The translations under genes and the position numbers were made by a program. From an uncultured Terriglobus sp. (GTDB lineage Bacteria > Acidobacteriota > Terriglobia > Terriglobales > Acidobacteriaceae), in the NCBI GenBank assembly GCA_937871605.1, contig CALMRM010000078.1, positions 17,512 through 25,552 of the forward strand: a stretch of DNA of 8,041 nt, given 5' to 3'. Shown here in pieces: positions 6,340 through 8,041 of this stretch. Every line of letters starts with the position of its first letter. The first letter of the stretch is position 1. The notes beneath the pieces were generated by a model that saw only the letters and a list, made by a program, of their open reading frames with translations, made no database searches and was not told the origin of the DNA.

Positions 6340-8041
6340 CTGAATGTGAGTTACGGACCCACGGGGCTGCAGCAGCTAAGCTATGGCGGTGTCACGCTGG
6401 AGGACACCTCCCGCTACTCTGCCGACACCTTCCACATTTGGCACTTGAAGATGACGGACCTGCAAGGCAATCCTGTGTCCGGGCCTCAGTATGGATGGGG
6501 CGAAAGCAACAACGGCAAGTCATGGGATCCGGGAGCACACCGTTGGACCTACAACTTCATCTGGGGTTCCATCAGCGTTCAGTATGTCGCGAGCGGCAGC
6601 CAGCTCAACGTCATTACGACAGAGACAAACCTCGCAAGCTCAGGCGTGATTCTGGCTGGTGCCAGCGTCTACCCCATGGCATTGCATTTTCCAACCCTTC
6701 CAGCAAACTTTAACGATGCCAGCTATCCGCAGCTCTCCTACACAACGACCGCTCCGGGTGTCGTTGTGGCGAACTATGGCACCGGTGAGACTGTCGCGGT
6801 GACACCCGACGCGACGAAGCCGCTGTATAGCGGTTTCTGGCCATCGGGTGATCCCAACGCGTATTCCGCACTCATCTCAAGCACCACACCGGACAACCTC
6901 GCTACCTTTCAGCCGCACTTTGACAGACCGGTTCAGCCAGGCCAGACAGACACGTTTACCGTGTCGTATCGTTTTGCCGCTGCCGGGACATCGAGCCTTA
7001 CCCTGGCGAGCGATGCGTACGCAAACTACGGACAGACCTTTCCGAGTGAACTGAACTGGACAGACCGGCGGCCGCTGGGCACCATTTACCTGGCCAGTTC
7101 GCCCACGAGTGGACCGGCCAACGTGCCTAACGGCTTTCCGAATAATCCCCGTCGCTACTTTAACGATGGCAACGCAAGCGACTTCGACGTTCGGACAGCG
7201 GCGGGCCTGCAGTCATTCCAGAACCGCATCCTGCAGCGGGCGCAGCAGAATGTGACCAACCTGCAGGCCCTGGGTGCGCAGGGGGCCATCGTGTGGGACC
7301 TGGAAGGTGAGCAATACCCGCAGGCCACCACGTACGTGTGCTCGCCAGACCAGGTCGCGAGTGTGGCCCCGGAGATCGATTCGGTCATTACCGACACTTC
7401 CTCTCCGTATAGCGGACAGAGGCTGGACGACGCGTATTTCAAAATTCTGACCAGCGCAGGGTTCCGTGTCGGCGTGTGCGTCAGGCCGCAGCACTTCGCC
7501 ATTGCGGCGGATGGCACGGCGACTCAGACGGTGCTCGGGAATCTGTCGGATGTGCGTACGGAACTGGCCCGCAAGATTCAGTATGCGCATGACCGCTGGG
7601 GCGCAACCCTGTTCTACGTGGATTCGAGCGTGGATGGGAATGGCGGCACGCTTGACCCGGTACTCTTTCAGCAGCTGCATGAACAGTTTCCTGATTCGCT
7701 CCTGATCCCAGAGGAGTCCACACCGCGGCACTACGCGTACACCGCACCCTTTCAGACGTTCCTGTTCCACGCAGACACCGGCACCGACCCAGCCGTGCGG
7801 GCGATGTACCCAAGTGCATTCAGCAACATCCTGATCAACGACGTGGCCGCGGCAACCCTGGCCGCCTCGCGGGCGACGCTCACGGCATCCGTCAAGGCTG
7901 GCGACACGCTGATGGGCCATGCCGACTATCCTGACCCCAACAACGCCACCATTGTCGCCATGGAGCAGGACGCTGGCCGTGGCGCGCCAGTCGTGGCGCC
8001 TCCAACGCCGACGCCTACCCCGGTAACCCCAACGCCTACCC
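6256..8041 (+). CDS. Secreted protein with probable (beta/alpha)8 barrel, hydrolase-like, 3' end beyond window
   Basis: The frame is open from ATG at 6256 to the window edge, giving 595 residues without a stop. GGAG lies 8 bases ahead of the start. Residues 1-28 are a signal peptide (MKK, hydrophobic core, GQA cleavage), so the protein is exported. Residues about 29-250 are rich in Tyr, Ser, Thr and Gly and look like beta-sandwich sequence. Residues about 270-572 show eight short hydrophobic strands alternating with helical stretches: GTIYL (275), AIVWDLEG (344), VGVCVRP (405), LFYVDSS (452), LLIPEES (482), FLFHAD (502), NILINDV (524), TLMGHAD (551). Acidic residues end many strands (Asp348, Glu350, Asp456, Glu486, Asp507, Asp557), as in barrel glycoside hydrolases. 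From 582 a Pro/Thr linker begins, so another domain probably follows. I recognise no named family; glycoside hydrolase activity is inferred from layout alone. No neighbour on the same strand is in view. Confidence 0.88.
   Translation, partial: MKKLYTAVALASLALCAVFFAPSVGGQALNVSYGPTGLQQLSYGGVTLEDTSRYSADTFHIWHLKMTDLQGNPVSGPQYGWGESNNGKSWDPGAHRWTYNFIWGSISVQYVASGSQLNVITTETNLASSGVILAGASVYPMALHFPTLPANFNDASYPQLSYTTTAPGVVVANYGTGETVAVTPDATKPLYSGFWPSGDPNAYSALISSTTPDNLATFQPHFDRPVQPGQTDTFTVSYRFAAAGTSSLTLASDAYANYGQTFPSELNWTDRRPLGTIYLASSPTSGPANVPNGFPNNPRRYFNDGNASDFDVRTAAGLQSFQNRILQRAQQNVTNLQALGAQGAIVWDLEGEQYPQATTYVCSPDQVASVAPEIDSVITDTSSPYSGQRLDDAYFKILTSAGFRVGVCVRPQHFAIAADGTATQTVLGNLSDVRTELARKIQYAHDRWGATLFYVDSSVDGNGGTLDPVLFQQLHEQFPDSLLIPEESTPRHYAYTAPFQTFLFHADTGTDPAVRAMYPSAFSNILINDVAAATLAASRATLTASVKAGDTLMGHADYPDPNNATIVAMEQDAGRGAPVVAPPTPTPTPVTPTPT
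7999..8041 (+). repeat. Pro/Thr linker repeat, running off the window
   Basis: Residues 582-595 alternate Pro and Thr (PPTPTPTPVTPTPT), encoded by near-repeats of ACGCCTACC. Such linkers usually join a catalytic domain to a binding or Ig-like domain in secreted bacterial enzymes, which would lie to the right of this window. Confidence 0.8.

Noticed and set aside
7213..7920. 235-codon open frame on the minus strand
   Set aside because: It lies wholly antisense to the secreted barrel protein, has no recognised motif, and its Arg/His-rich translation is typical of a shadow frame in GC-rich coding DNA.

Overview
The window reads like chromosomal DNA of a soil bacterium, most likely an acidobacterium of the Terriglobus/Granulicella/Edaphobacter type. 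That placement is an inference from protein style: the YncE-like propeller, a histidine kinase H-box of the form HELKTAV, a short one-domain EamA protein, and a secreted barrel protein with a Pro/Thr linker. No rRNA, tRNA, phage, insertion sequence or CRISPR array is visible.

Layout. (1) Positions 1-2714, minus strand: a three-gene set reading leftwards. It consists of an OmpR/PhoB-type response regulator, a membrane histidine kinase whose TTG start overlaps the regulator's stop codon by 4 bases, and 48 bases further on an exported YncE-like YVTN beta-propeller protein cut off by the left window edge. (2) Positions 2779-3204, plus strand: a small EamA-family membrane transporter that diverges from the regulator and shows decay at both ends. 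(3) Positions 3205-3514: no recognisable gene. (4) Positions 3515-5572, minus strand: gmd and fcl, whose stop and start codons abut; together they convert GDP-mannose to GDP-L-fucose. (5) Positions 5573-6255: a long intergenic stretch with weak divergent promoter-like motifs. (6) Position 6256 to the right edge, plus strand: a long open reading frame, still open at the window end, for a secreted protein. It has a signal peptide, an N-terminal beta-rich region, a probable (beta/alpha)8 barrel and the start of a Pro/Thr linker.

How the genes work together. The regulator-kinase pair probably senses an envelope or periplasmic signal, and the propeller protein behind it may belong to the same transcription unit as a target or accessory protein. 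Gmd and Fcl supply activated fucose for surface polysaccharide, but no glycosyltransferase lies next to them here. The secreted barrel protein is the least understood gene. Its layout resembles extracellular glycoside hydrolases, possibly clan GH-D-like, but no known family can be assigned by eye. I see no clear multi-gene novel system; that uncharacterised secreted protein is the best candidate for new biology.
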